Assembly (NCBI GenBank): GCA_964036665.1
Contig: OZ038528.1
Span: forward strand, 22,059,245-22,123,244
DNA length: 64,000 nt
Origin: Gordius sp. MW1
Taxonomy: Eukaryota; Nematomorpha; Gordioida; Gordea; Gordiidae
Direction of reading: 5' to 3'
Shown here piece after piece: positions 27,401 to 42,400 of this stretch. Below the pieces are notes generated by a model, which was not told the origin of the DNA, made no database searches, and saw nothing but the letters and a program-made list of their open reading frames with translations. Both the position numbers and the translations under genes were made by a program. Each line of letters begins with the position of its first letter. The stretch's first letter is position 1.

Positions 27401-30400
27401 GGGTGGGTGGGGTTGAGTATAATTGGATCATGGAGGGAGTTAGATCTCTCTCGCAGGAATGTATTCAGTCAGCCCCGAAGTTTGTGGTTTGACATATAAT
27501 CGATATACTGTAGTAGTGGTGGGAGTAAAAATGAAATGCGTGCCTCTACATCTCCCTAAGCTTAATTTGTCTCAAATGCGCGCGCTCGAGAGAAGGAAGA
27601 ATGAATGACATATGCATATTGTGACAACGTTGGTTCACAACGAGCCGATAGCCTGCCTAGCTTATTCATAAGGGGATTTATCATGGGCGTAGCCAGGGGG
27701 AGACTGGGAGGGACGGCTACCCCACTCTAAATCCCAAAAATGCTTTAAAATTTAATGTAATTATGAGTAAAATTTAATAAAATTATCATTATGTCCCTCC
27801 GTAAATCATTATTGCCCCCTCTAGTTCAATCCTGGCTACGCCCATGGGATCCATGCAATTCGCGAGGATGTGTCCAGGGATTAAATCACAAGTGGTGCGT
27901 GCTATTTAATGTCGAAGCAAATGTTTTTTTCCTTGAAAATCCTGGTTTCATTATATTATTAAGTTACCTTTTTAATGGGGTAGATGTGGTTACACATAAG
28001 ATTCGTCTTAATAAATCGAAATTGAGTGCACTCACTATTTCAAAGTAAAAACTAAATTTGAGGGATAAAATAAAGCTCCATCTGTAGATATAACCCCGAC
28101 ATTACATTAAATACGCCTTAGGGTGCGTCTTAATACGCGCTTTTGTAGCTAGCTTGAAAAAGCGAATGCATGTTAAAACATAGACGCGTCTTAATACGAG
28201 CGTCACGTCATTTTTGTAGTTTTGCCGTATCAACTCAACCGCGATCAACAAGCTACAAGCTATTGAGTAAGCTATTACTGTGACCTAATATGTTTACATA
28301 GATAGACAAGATCAAGTAAAAACATTATTAAGAAGTGTGGAAAGGCACATGAAAAGCTCCACATGAATAATTGAATGGAATAAGCCTGGGGTTTGGTGGC
28401 CACATAATGCAACTTGGCTGGTAACTAGTATCAATTAAAATACTAACTTTAAAAGTGGATTATTGCAAATTAAATGGAAAACACTCTGAAGAAAATAGAC
28501 ATAGAGACAGAGAAGCAAAGAATTCTTAGGATTTGGAAAAGACATTCCTTGATTCTCTTCTTCAAGATTTTAAAGCCTTATCTGATCCCAATAAATTTTT
28601 GTTAATAAATGTTTTACAAAACTTGTATTTTTACATGAATAAAGTATTTAAATTATTGGAATATGAACAAATATCTCATATCTCTCTAGCTTGTTGGGTT
28701 GAAAGATATTTTCAACTGTTAGGTATTGTTATTGTTAATCTCATAATCATATATAGGCAAAGCTTTATTATCAGTACATTTTATAGTGAACAAATACCCT
28801 AAACTATCTTTTCAGCCTTTTTAAGCTTTGTTTTTATAGGAGTTTTAAGTATACTAAATCTTAAAAATTTCACACTTTAAGTCTGGTAGGCTAATAAATT
28901 TTTGTTTAAACTAAATGTTCTACATTATTTGAAAACTAATTGATGTTTATGATTTATTTTAAATTAAATACTAATAAAATGGTATGTGTATTTTGAAGTA
29001 TAAGCTTAATTATAGTTATTTACTAAACTTGACAATCCTAAACATTAATAACAATATATTAAGTTGATATTGTAGACAATAAAATGTATATTTATTTACT
29101 AAACTTGACAATCCTAAACATTAATACAATATATTAAGTTGATAATCTATTTTTTATTTTCTAAACTTGACAATCCTAAACATTAATCTAATATATTAAG
29201 TTGATAATGTATATTTATTACTTGACAATCTAAACATTAATAACAACATATTAAGTTGATAGTGTAGACAATAAAATGTATATTTATTTTCTAAACTTGG
29301 CAATCCTAAACATTAATAACAATATATTAAGTTGATAATGTATATTTATTTTCTAAACTTGACAATCCTAAACATGTAAAATGATTAATAAAGTAATTGT
29401 ATCCATGAAACGTGAAGCGCGTATTTGGACAGAAAAAAAAATTGCGGGCTTGAAGTTGTAGCGCGTATTAAGACGTAGCCTTAGTCCGTGGCCAAGCATA
29501 AATATTGCTATTCATCATTTAATTCGACAACAAATTAGTTTTATACAACACGACAATAAATTAAAATCACTTATTAATGATGATAAATTAGAGGAAAATT
29601 AGAGATGAATGACGGAAACAAACACATGCCTATAATTTATGATCACCCCACTCTGAAACGGCGCGATGCGGAGGGGAAAAAGGGAGATAGAATAGAAGAG
29701 ATACGAGCCAAGTCAGCCTTTATAAGAGGAGGATGGTCGCTTTTCACAGTAAAAAATTTCTCTTCTCATCTCAACATCTCGCGCTGGCTTTGCCTTGTGC
29801 CTCAAGCAAAATGTCGCGTAATAGGGGCGCGCAATGTGCTCGGTGCGTCGCTAGTTAGCTATTACGACAACAAGTGATGTGAATGTGTGGAGCTAGCTAG
29901 CTAGCCAGACTATTGTACTACAATTTTCACTCGCTCTATTATAGAGCTTCGAGGTTTGACCGGGGAAATGCGAAGATTGACGAGAGGGTACAGGGTAAAA
30001 ATAGAAATGACTAAAAATAAAATAAACGTCCCGGCTCCCGGTATTTGGCTTAGTGGTTTCGTGCACGTATAGTTGGGGCAGGCCAGAGCATATTCTACGC
30101 TCTACTATATACCGTTTTGTGTTTATCGTGCATATAGCACTAGCAAAATTACGTTTCTGTTCAAACTAAAGCTGTTCATTTCATAAGCTAATATAAAATG
30201 CTTGATGTCTTGTGGGGTCAGGGTTGTTAGGGCAAGGGTTAGAGGTAGGGTTCTCAATTAGATTTGCTTGGCTTTTGAAATGATCCGCTTTTAGTTTGAA
30301 TCAGAATCCAAAATTAACGTTGGGACCGACGGGTTAAGTGCTCAAACTTTAAAGCTGCTTCAGAATAGCATACCAGTGCGTGGAAAAATTAATTAGAAAA

Positions 30401-33400
30401 GTTCTGTTGGGGAAGAGAACACTAGGAAGAGGCGGGGAATCAAAAATGAAAATGACATATTTTTTGATAACTCCGGGTGAACCAGCTTTAATAGTGCCAC
30501 GGAGATTTTATGATCCAACCGCAAAACATGAAATTTTCAAAACACATATTTGTAATGATAAAACGAACCTCGCTTTACATTGGTTAGCGACGGCGTATAA
30601 AAAAGTTACTATTTATGAATAAAAAATGAAGAAATGATAGAACGCATGATAAATTTATGGTTGAAAAAATCTTTTTTTGCGTAATCAAATTAATTAATCA
30701 TACTTGGAGCGGTCAATCTGGCGTATGACCTTAATGTCTATGATGGATTTCAGCACGGGCACTTCCTTGCACACCCACCTAATTTTGAAAAATAAATACA
30801 AATTAGTATAATTTAAATTTTGTAGCTTCTAAGTTTTATGTATTCGATATTTTTGATTTTATAATATTATCTAGAGCCGAAAAAATAAGTTATCGTCTCT
30901 ACTTTACCCATGGCAAACATTGGAGAAAATCCAATTTCTAACTAAAAAGTAAATTCGCTAATAGTGTTAATGAAAGGGAACGGGTCTTATTTTTTGTTAT
31001 TTTGAGCTACAGTCAAAACCGTTTAATTGCAAAGCCTTGGGCCTGAAAAAAATCGCGATTAACCGATATTTCGCGATTAACGATGGAAATAAAAGTATAT
31101 GTACATTATATTAAATATTATATTTTATATAATTATCTGGTTGATTTAAGGACTCAAAAATGTTTGTGAATATCCGATATTGTACTATTAAGGGATTTGT
31201 CAATAAACGATGTTTTTGTTTATATTATCGTTACAAAAAACAAAATGGCGGTTAACTTCGCGATTAAAAGATTTTCGCGATAATCCGAATTGCGATTCAA
31301 AAGTTTCGACTGTATCTCGCAAACTAGGTTCCTCTAAGAGCTACACATTTACCAATCAAATATCCCAAACACCTGGTATTACTCATTGATCAAACCAACG
31401 AAATCGCAAAATAATAAAGGCCTTTTGTCTATATTCTCGCCAAAAAGTTGTTTTTTCAACAATAAAATAACCGAGTTTTTGCATAGCCGAGCGAAAAGCT
31501 GAGGCGTTCTTACTACACCTGCTTTTAATGGATGCTTAAAAGTGCGGGGCGCGAGGCATTCAAAATGGGAAGGTTAAATATCGATGAGAAATGTGAACTT
31601 TTAAAAAGCTCCAATTCAATATTTGCAAGAGTAGGGGGTGCTGCTTTCAAAATGCGAAAATCGATAAAGGGGCGGGACGACAAAGTGGGTTTAAAAATGA
31701 AATTGGACTAAACTAATGGACTGGATGTAGCGTGGGTGCGTGAAAAAAATCGTAACGACGAAATAAAAATTGCAAGCTAGTGTTGTAAAATGGCAGGGTT
31801 TTATTTGGTCGAGCTTTGGTTTTAGTCGAACTAAACATAAACAGACCAAAAAACGTTTGGCCTTAGAAGTGGAGCTCACAATTTGTCCTGATTTTTCGAT
31901 TACTCCAAGAATGAGTGTATTTGTCTGGTCAAATCTTAGTAATGATAGCGATTGTTTCATGGTATCACATCTATATTACAAATATTTCACGTTTGGACCA
32001 AACAAAACCTGGCCATCATTACGGCACTACTGCGCTCTACAGCCAGTGCTGCGGGAATACTAAACTTAACTCAACCCTGCCCGCTTTAAAAATACATACG
32101 TATAAGGAATCTGAGACGCAACGCAGCCTAGGGCATTTGCACAAAGGATGATGGGCTGAGGAGTAAGATGGAGAGAAGTTGTTTTTATATGTGTTTACCA
32201 ATGCACAACAACATGATAGGGAGGTAGTAGGTATATCATAGTACAGTATTGAATATTACTAATATCATGTCATTTGTGTTGTGTTTGGTTATTAAGGTCA
32301 GGGTTAGGCTAGGGGAGGAGGGCTGGGGAGTTAAAACTGAAACTATGTCATCTAACTACACCACAAACGTTGTAAAGCGACTATAATAATACCCCTTTTT
32401 ACGTGTAGGTGGCAAACGGGGTATTTGCTAAAGCTAAGCTGGATAGTGTGTTGTGATAAGCGACGGGGGAGCGGTAAAAAAAGTCCAATAGATAAATTAT
32501 AGTGTAGAGTAGATGGATGATAAATAGACAGCCTAGGGGGGGATTCGGTTTTTTGACGAGTTGTTACGGGTATAGTGAGTGATAAATTAAACTGTGGTGG
32601 AGGTTGGTAGTTTTACGAGACGACGCTTATTATTATCAGATACGTTAGCTAACAAACTTACTTTTTTTATGGGGGGGGGGGGGGGGGGGGGGGGGGTAAT
32701 AAAGGGTCGAGATATCATACCTCCCCTCCCCCCTTGAACAAAAAATGTCATATAGACGATTACTATAGTGAGCGAGTGGATTTGTCAAAAGGCTGCACGT
32801 CAAAATGTGTTTATCTTGATTGCTATGCAATTTTTGATAAATAATATTATCGGAAAAATATGGTTAGTATCTTTATTAATTGCGGCCTGACTTGATATGT
32901 GTAATAGGATTGGCAAATGCACGACTGCAACGTAAGGCGTTTAATGTGTGACCTCACGAGGCTCGGTTACTTTTGTAGGTTTTTTCCCTTGGCTGCAGCC
33001 TGAAGCTATTGCGTAATCGCTTCAAAAATAATGAGGAAAATAAACAATGGGGGGGGGGGGACAGAGCAGAGACACAATTGCTATTATAATGCTGGCGATT
33101 CACATTTGCGAGAGTTGTATTGTAGCGTAAGTGAGCCATGTAGTAGAATTAAGGTTAAAAATTATTATGAACGATGCAAATTTTTTGGAGTGTTTGAGGA
33201 AAATTTAAAAAGGTGAAAATGTCCTCAGTCTTTTATAAAATAATTGTATGACCCGAAAATTACCATGAAAGGGGTAAAACAAAAAATGAGATATATAAAG
33301 TGTGGTTAAGCATGTTTTACACGTGACAGTGGCAAAATATATTTGTAAAACATTCATGCCTCTAAAATATTATTACAAATAGAATTTATGCTTTTGGTTT

Positions 33401-36400
33401 TAGTGCCAAACATGTCGCCCTCTAGACTTAGTTTAAAATATTAAAAACAGACAAGGAGCGACAATTAGTCTTAGTAAAACCAAGGGCTGACCAAACAAAA
33501 AACCGAGCCGTTTTTACAACGCTCGAAAGAATGATACAACTACAAAACCCAATGGCGCAAAAAAGTCTAAATTTAAAATCCCGTCCACAAAATAAAAAAA
33601 AGGTGCGCCCGCCTATAAGTTAAACAAAAAAAAAGAGAATAACGTTATGATATCACGCGTAGTTCGCCTTCCGGTTACATTTCGAGGTTTCGTTCATATA
33701 ATAGAGAGGCAGGCAAGATAAAGGTAAATTTATATAGAGGGAAGGGTCGGGTTCTGGTAAAAAAAAACAAATAAAAGGGTAGAGTAGCAATGATAAATAG
33801 TAAAACTCTATGTATGTAGGGGGGGGGGGGGGGCAAATAAAGAAACTCGACCCAAGGCGCTGTACAACACCACACACACCGAGCGAGGTGGAGCGTCGCC
33901 TTGTGACTCATTGCGCTATGCTTATTTATGATATCATCATTATCTAATGTCTCGTCTTGTCTTACTTCACAGGCGTAGCCGAGGAAGGGGGGGGGGGGCA
34001 GGGAGGGGCGGCTGCCCCCCTCTAAATCCAAAAATTTGTTGAATTTTATTAATATTATGAATAAAATTTCAAAAAAAGTTTATTTTGCCCCTCCCTAAAT
34101 CATTATTGCCTCCCTCTAATTACAATGCTGGCTACGCCCATGGCTTACTTGGTAAAAAGCGCGGGGCGTCAAACCTGCAAAAGGGATGGGATGGGCGAGC
34201 TTGTTATGAAAGTTCCACATGTTCGTAACCTTTGCGCTAAAAATTTCTTTGATAGTTTTCTTTTATTGCAAAAATCTTTATGATGTGTACTTTTTCAAAA
34301 ACTATTTCATATTTTGTTGCCTAAAGATTTCTTATAGCAATATGAGACAACACAAAGAATAGCTAGCTTTTGTTGAGCGAAAAAGCCGCTTTTATACAAG
34401 AAGGGAGCAGCTACTATAATACGAAGAAGGCAAAAATGCAAAAACGCCGGTCGAATTAAAAACAAACGTATTAATTTATAAATTGCGGAAGGTTGTTCTG
34501 CCCGGTAACAATTAAATGTCGAGTTCAAATTGTATTGTAGAGACAAAACAAAGTATATTCAATCTTCTAATCTATACATTAGTAATAGTGTTGTAAAAAC
34601 GATTGGGTTTTGTTTGGTCGAACCTTTGTTTAACTAAGAATAACGATCGACTCAAGTCTGTTTTTCATATTTCGACTAAGCCTAGTGGTCGACGAAGAAA
34701 AATAGACCAAAAAATCTAGGCCTGTTTATGTTTAGTCGACCAAAACCAAATGGCGACCAAACAAACCCAGCCGGTTTTCCAACGCTAATTCGAAATAAGC
34801 TTATGACGTGATTTCGGCTCGCGCATGCCATTACGATTCGGAAAAGTGGAATCACAAACAATTTAATTGATACGTCAATAATATTTTCGTGCTAGCCAAA
34901 TAGTAGGGACCTAATGGGGTTATTAGTGGATGCTTGAGCCAAAATAGACGTTAAATATTAATGAGATTGAACGTGGTGAGGTCAAGATCCTGATGAGCTA
35001 GTTTGGGGATAAACATTTTGGCAGGTAAAAAACAATACATACACTACTAGACCGAGCCTCTCCTTAAAAGCTCTCAAAAAGGGGGAGGAGGGGCTGAAAA
35101 CTAGCTTTTAAAGCAAAACACATCACCCTAATAACTCTTGACCATTAATTTTTAATGATTTTTGCAAAAAAACGTTCACGATAAAAGTGAGATCGATGAA
35201 AAAAATTGATAGCCGCAAGATGAGTTAAAGCTTTTAAAATTTAAATCAGGTGCGGCGATAAGAAAAAACTCGTCTAGAACCTACATCTAACATTAGGGCT
35301 ACCTTCTGCGTGTACCCTAATTTATCAAATTGTTTTAGTTGCTATTTTTGTGTAGAAATTTATTTTGACAATATATTTTCCAGATTCGATTTTGATCAAT
35401 ATCATTTTAGCGCAAAAGTGGATTTCTAGCAAAATTACAGGCCCCTCGTTACCAAAATACCGCATCACTGCTTCTTACGTGCGTTACAAAAAACAGGCCA
35501 AAATTAAATGGATTACGGAAAAATCCATGACTAAGACATCGAGGTTGACCAAAAAAACTACGAAAATCAATGAACAAATAGGCAAACTTAATAACAAAGA
35601 AAGTTGAGCTCCATTCAAAAATTAAAGTGATCCAATTGTCCTATGAAAGAGGGGAAACGACATTGGAAATACTAGTTATATAATGTATCAAGCAACTTAG
35701 TAGAAAGACAAAGAGGAAACACCCGGAGCTATTTAACACCATTTAGGCTCTCTCTTATTTCGCGTTTTGTTTTTTGAATTAAGAAAAAGAGTAGTGGCGC
35801 CAGAGCGTGCCTGCACGAGCGCAAAAGTACAAGCCAAAAATGGTTGCGGCAACCTCATGTAAAACGTTATAAACAACTTAGAGATGCGAGAAGATGAGCT
35901 AAGGGGGAGTCAATTTTGGAGCTATGATATTGACTTTGCGGGACAGTCTCTAGCTTTAACATGGGGCACTATGCTTACAAATATTGGAACATTTTGATTT
36001 TAAGTAAAAAATTCATTTTAACCAAATTTTAAAATTTGATAGACTCTCAGCATTACATTTAGATTCCATCGATAGCCAATCCATGAATTCAAAGTAACAA
36101 AGAGGAACAAGCAGGGTAACATTAAAGGGATACTGCGTGCAAGTTAGAAATTTAGTAAAATCTAAAAGGTCGGTCAGCGTTCACCTATCACGATACGCTA
36201 TTAAAGGTTGGCTCTATTATAGCTGTTATAGATGTGCGCCGGTCAGTATTTGTTCCCTTTCCCCCCTCCATGTTAAGTGGACTGAACTGAAACTGACCAC
36301 AATTGGTACCTTCCCATCGATTAAACAGTTGGTTACGCCGTCAAACCACGGAAGCAAAAGGTGAAATAAAAGGTCAAATTGTCCCACACTCAAATATGGT

Positions 36401-39400
36401 GAATAGCTTTTTATTGTATACGATTATTGTATATTTTATGGATCATTTTTACCTAATGCAATTTATAAACAAAAAAATAAATAATTTTCCTCTTCTATTT
36501 CCCTTTTAAGTTACCCAAAAGAGAGAATCCATCTCCGAACCTGCTTTCATTTTAGCGAACCATCGCAACAAAATGTGTTTTCGCGACGCCAAATTATAAC
36601 TGTGGAATGCATGTTGTCTGTTTATAGTTAATTTGGACGCAACCTTGTATACAAAACAAGCACACCAGCAAATGTCATGATGAATGTAAATTGAAGAAAA
36701 AAAAATACATAGAAAACTAAGGGGGAGAAAAGCATGGGGGAAACGGAGAAATAGAGTAAGGTCGCGGTTGAGAAGGTATAGAGAGGTGCGTGCGTGTTGC
36801 TTAACCTCGCGGGGGTGTGTAGTGGTGGTGGGTGGGTGGGTAAATAGAAAAATTAGTATGTGGGCAAAAAGTGAAAAAGAGAAAGAGCGAGGAAAAAACC
36901 TGGGAAACTTTTTCGCGTCCATTCAAGCGAGGGGGGGGGGGGAATGTATTTTATATATGTTAAAACGGCGTATCTTGGTAACGTGGCAGGCCAGGGGTAA
37001 AAGTATATTTCCCCCTTTATATTGTAGTTTGCTTATGCTGGCTGGTAATCATGTGTTCGTGGTTAAACTACTATAGTTTTAGATTAGAAATTAGATACAA
37101 ACGGGGGGCGAGGAAAGTTTTTAGGCAAGGTGCGGGTGCGAGGGTAGATGTAAAGGGAAGAATAATAATATAGCCCGGGGTGTTTATAATATTGATATCG
37201 TTAGATTAGAAGTAATAAAATTAACGGCAGATAAGAATATCGCCTTAAAAAAGAATCCTACACGCACTAGGGGAATAAAAACTGGGAGTTTGATTAAAAA
37301 GAGAATATGGGGGCGAGGCAAGTTCTCGGACAGGCTCTTTAAACGAACTTAGCATTAACTAATTACGGCCAAAATATTCATAAAATTGGGCAGGCTATTT
37401 GCTTTATTAATTTAATGCCCCAAGATTTGAATAAGGGGGCCATCCTAATAGTTTGAGGATTGCTAAGCGTAACAGAAGATCATAGTTTTTGGATATTTTA
37501 ACCAAAACTCCGTTGAAAAAATTTAGGGGAAATACACCACCCACAACCCTAGGCCCGCCCATAAATTGGCCCCACTAAAAAGTATTTATTTTCGAGTACG
37601 TACTTACGCAATGAATCATGTAGGCCTGCCCCTCCACATAACATAACTCAATAAGGGCGGGGGGAGAATATGAATCAAAATGAACTACCACGACTACGCC
37701 ACATCACATCATTTCACCATTAAACTCGCTACGTACAAACCACAAAGAGCGCGCGTTTCATTTGAAACCTAGCTAACTAGCTAGCCAGCAGCCACATAAC
37801 GAACTATTAGCTAGGGAATAGGAAAGCGGGGAGGGGGGGGGGCAAAAGATTGAAAAAAGTACAAGAGCATGCATCATCAACATCGTGCATGATTATAGGT
37901 GCCCGGGTGGCAGATAGACAGGCATTTTGGGGCGATGAATGCCTACGCGTAGTACAAATAAATTATAAATGGTAAATAAACGTTTCCGATCTAAATAAAA
38001 ATATGATTGTGGGACATGGAGGCTTAACCCTCCGTACGCTTTTTGGGTCAATATGACCCAAGCCTTTCTAAAAACATGCAAGAAAAAAAAAGTAATGAAC
38101 ATAGAGCTTCAGATTTTTCAGTAGCTTAACAAATTTTATCATATTACAACTCTGCAAATTTTGGTTAGTTTTCACCCATTGGTTCTAAATATATCATGGT
38201 TTTTTGAACGTCTTGGGTCATATTGACCCCTAAAGCGAACGGAGGATATTTTTTTTTCAAAAAAAAATTTTTTTTTTGCTTAAATGATAAAAACTAATAC
38301 CCAAATGATATCGAAAAAATAAATTTTTCTCTAGCTCATATATTTTGTAAATTATGACGATTTTAAATTTGACTTTTTGTTTCCTCGTGGAATTTATCCA
38401 TGCCAATATTTAGCAGCTGATTTGTTCCCGCGTATTTCTTTTTTTCTTTTCACATGGAATCTTTTAAAATTTCGGATATTTTTGAAGATTCTGATTGGGG
38501 AAGTAACATTTTTTTTTGGTTTTTAAGATTTTTAGGTAGCTTAGAAAGTGATACTGATGACTGTTTATCTATTAGTAGTCTGGAATAAATTCCCAAATAA
38601 TTTATCTGGCAAATAGTGGTGTAAAACTAACGAGGAGCAAGTTTTTAAAAGAATTGGCATTAGAATTAATAAAGCCCTTTTTGATTGATCGATTGTCTCT
38701 ACCTTCTTTGAGGTACAAAACCAAACTATTGATTCATCAACTCTTGGGTACAAAGGACGTTCACTCATCGCCCCCCCCCCCAAAAAGCTAGAGGTCGTTG
38801 CAAATTATGTCAAAATCACAACAAACATAGCACTTATTGCGCTATTTGTAAAAAATATATTTGTAAAACTCATATGTATCTGACATGTTTGCATTGTAAG
38901 GACGCTGATAATATTATTGAATAAACAATAAATTGTAAAATTAATTGTGTGCAACTTCCAAATAATATAAAAGTTTAATTTTTAAAAATTGCTTTTAGGG
39001 CTTTATTGAAAAATTAAGTGTTACACTGTTAAAAATTCTTCAAAAAAATTGCGCCCCATTAAAACTTTATAAAACAAAAACTAAGAGGGCTAGAAACTAT
39101 ATTAATGGTTTAAATTAAAGAGGAAAATTATATTAATCAATGAAAAAAAAATTATATCTTAAATTAAATTATTTTCAAAAATATATAAATTTAAACTTAG
39201 CCAATATTTTGATGAAAAAATATGTAAATTTGATGTTGATGGTATTTAAACCGAAATATCTATATTTCGCATTATTTATTTTAAATAATTTTTTTTTGTT
39301 TTTTTTTGCTTCAAGTCTATATTTTAAAAATATGTAAAAAATATCTAAAAATATTGGATAGATTTTTGTTAAAGTAAAATTTAGTATACACAGTGAAAAA

Positions 39401-42400
39401 TAATTTAAAATTTTACCGGGTCGGTTATAATTAGCGATAAAATAAAAAGTTATGAACAAAAATATAAATTTAAGAGCTCAAATTATTGGCAAAAGATCAT
39501 TTAATATATGTCTAAAATTTTAAATTTTAACTCCTAGTACTTTAGAAATTGTAGCGATTTAAAGTTATGGGTCATATAGACCCAAAAATCCGAACGAATG
39601 ATGTAAAAATGAAAGGTGAATGAAGGGTTAAATTTGAAGCTTCACGCATTTTTACCGTAATTTTCATTAAAATTTTTATAAAAATCAACCACTTTTTGCC
39701 TTTGCATGAATCAAATCTTTGCTAAGGACAAGGCTAGACTCCTAACCAATTTACAATGAGGTTGGCAAAATAGCCATTAAAAGACACGATTGCCTCCTCT
39801 ATTAAGGATCGGGGACGGCATATAGCTTATTACTTACTACAGCTTAGTGTTGTAAAAACGGATGGGTTTTGTTTGGTCGACTAAAGCCAAGGGTCGACCA
39901 AACAAAAACCAGCTTTGCTTAATACAACTTAACACATTTAATTTTAGCCAAAACCTAGCTCGCTTTTATAATTGATGTAAATGGAACAAAAACTTTTCAC
40001 CCGGGCCGGGCTCGGGCCGCTTCATCAGGCCCGGCTAGAGCTCGGGCCAAAAATAAAAAAGTCGTTCGGGACAGGGTGGGGGCGGTTTTTAATAAAGTAA
40101 ATCGACCTCTAAAACAATTTCACTTATTCACGGTTGCTCCCTTCTCTTCCCTAAACGCATCGAATGACACAACGATTTCGGGTTCCAATTACGCATTTCA
40201 CTTCGCCACACAGCGGCGTCAAAGTCATTTTATATTTGAGGCATTAAATATCATGATAATTGAAAAACACGAATAAGTAAGGGGATGATGGAGGGAGGGA
40301 GGGTTAAAATTTGAAAGTTTGATACAAGCGGCAACTGCTATATAAACATTACATGGTTACCACGACCCCCCGCCCCCCCGCTCCGCATATAGACGGATTA
40401 AAATTTTTGAAAAAATCAACTGAGGTTCGTTCAATTTTCATTTAATACAAATCATAGCACAGCTAGCAGCTCTCTCTTTTTCTCCGCGCCGAAACGCGGT
40501 CCAAATTTTCCACAGCTGTTTACAGGGCTCAGGGAATCGGAGAGGGAGTTTTAAACACACATCTATATTATGCATATAGTATAAGTTGTAAGCTGCTGTG
40601 ATGGATGAATGTTGAATGAATGGGGATATTATTGATAGATTTCCAAACTTCGATGCTACCACATTGCTGAGGCATAAATTTATGCGCGTGTACTCCTCAC
40701 TCACTCACTCTACTCACTCAGCCATTCATTCTATAATGTAAAAGCAGCAGGCCTCCTCTGATTTATGCCTGCTGTTGCGGGGGGAATGAGAGAAATAAAG
40801 GGAAAATGACAAAAAAATCGATAAAAATACTATCCATATCATTTTGAAAAAGAATTTATGAACGTTTCGTGAGATATACTAATTGCGCAAGACTCGTGCT
40901 ACGATATTTCACGGAGACTTAATTTTTGGTGATTCTTTAATAAAAAAACAACAGTAAAAACAAGCAATAAACGAAAAATTTTGGCTATTGCGTTTTAAGT
41001 GAATAATGTTTAATAAATTTCTCCCCCATCCGCTCTTAAATTGCACCCTTTTAAGTTCAGTAAAATAATGGCTAAAATTAAAAAATATAATCATTTTGCC
41101 TGTTCTAATCTAAATCTTGGCTACGCTGATGAATTTAGGATTCTTGGCATAACATTTTTACAATTTAACCTCGGATAAAATAATCTAATATTATATATTG
41201 ACGTGGAAAGAGCCTTCGGGGCGCGTTGGTTGGTTGGTTAGAGGGGCCGTATGTCATTAATTCTACCCACTAATTGGCGGATGACAAATGCGTAACGAAT
41301 CGATAATCGATCAATTATTGATTTTTACCAATATCGATCGAGCAATGGGGGAGGGGGGCAAATGGGTTAACGAATTAAATCCTAATTAAATGGGGGGAGG
41401 GAGGGAGAAAGGAAGAGAAGCTATATATGGATCCAAGAGCGTATAGTGAAAAATATAGGTTTTTAAGGGGGCCTGCCTATATGCTTTAAAAGACGCGAAC
41501 GGGAGGCGAAATCATAATTAATTAGAAAAAAATGATGCAAGTAGGACGAAGAATAAATTAAATTATGCCATAAGATAGCTATCTATAAATTAATACATAT
41601 AGGAGATGAAGAAATATCTTTCAAAAGGCAAGTGACACAACAGCTTAAAAATAACGAAATAGTATTGCCGACAACCAGTTTTTGATTTTGGTCGGCTAGT
41701 ATATGATGTAGTGGAAAGTTCGAACTTACGGTTCTTAAATATATATGATAATAAAAATTGGCGGGTTTTGTTTGGTCGACCACCTTAGGTTCAACTAAGA
41801 CTAACAACACTGGTCTGTTTTTCAAATTTCGACTGAGCCTGAGGTCGACTAGGGAAAACAGACCAAGTTTATGATTAGTAGACTAACACCAAGCGTCGAC
41901 CAAACAACACCCAGCCGTTTTTTAAAACACTGATAGATGATATTTAAACAGGGAGTGTTGCTAGCTCAGTAAAATCGGACGAGTACTCAATAGCCTTTGC
42001 CAAAACATATAAGGTTAAGAGGATAGGTCAGATGTTTGGCTATTGCGGTCGGGGGAGAACGATTCACTTATTATATTGTTTAAAATAGGTGAAAAAACTT
42101 GAGTTTTGCGAGATTTTAACTTGAAAGATTGAGTTTGGCCACGCTGCCCTAGGGGCTCAAAAATGTAAAAATAAAAGTTTTAACACACAAGGTGGTTAAG
42201 AAACAACGTAAAAATAGATTAAATATGTTTTAAATGCAATAGCCTTTTATGATTATCTGAACTATATTTAACAATAATTTAAATCGAATAAATTTAATTT
42301 GATGCTTTTTAAAATGCCAATTTACATTTTAGATGAAAAATGTATATATTTCAAAGGTGAATATCTTCTACATTATTATTACATGGCTGTTACCGATTGG

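Larger units (their letters stand above)
24749..30703 (-). other. DOT1L intron 2 (contents)
   Basis: About 6 kb. Contains two MITE-2 copies, a foldback element, a short MITE-1 copy and a PIF/Harbinger-like element. Small ORFs at 25793-26038, 29605-29877 and 30380-30622 (+) match nothing I know and are not supported. Confidence 0.6.

Noticed and set aside
29023..29383. CRISPR array
   Set aside because: Whole units repeat without unique spacers, in an animal intron; it is a minisatellite. The same applies to the array at 54180-55125.
30380..30622. 80-aa ORF containing MTYFLITPGEPALIV
   Set aside because: Unknown, antisense within DOT1L intron 2, no homology or signal; probably chance.
39140..39459. 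AT-rich ORFs of 65-94 aa on both strands
   Set aside because: Very Lys/Asn/Phe/Ile-rich chance frames in the non-coding half of the piggyBac remnant.
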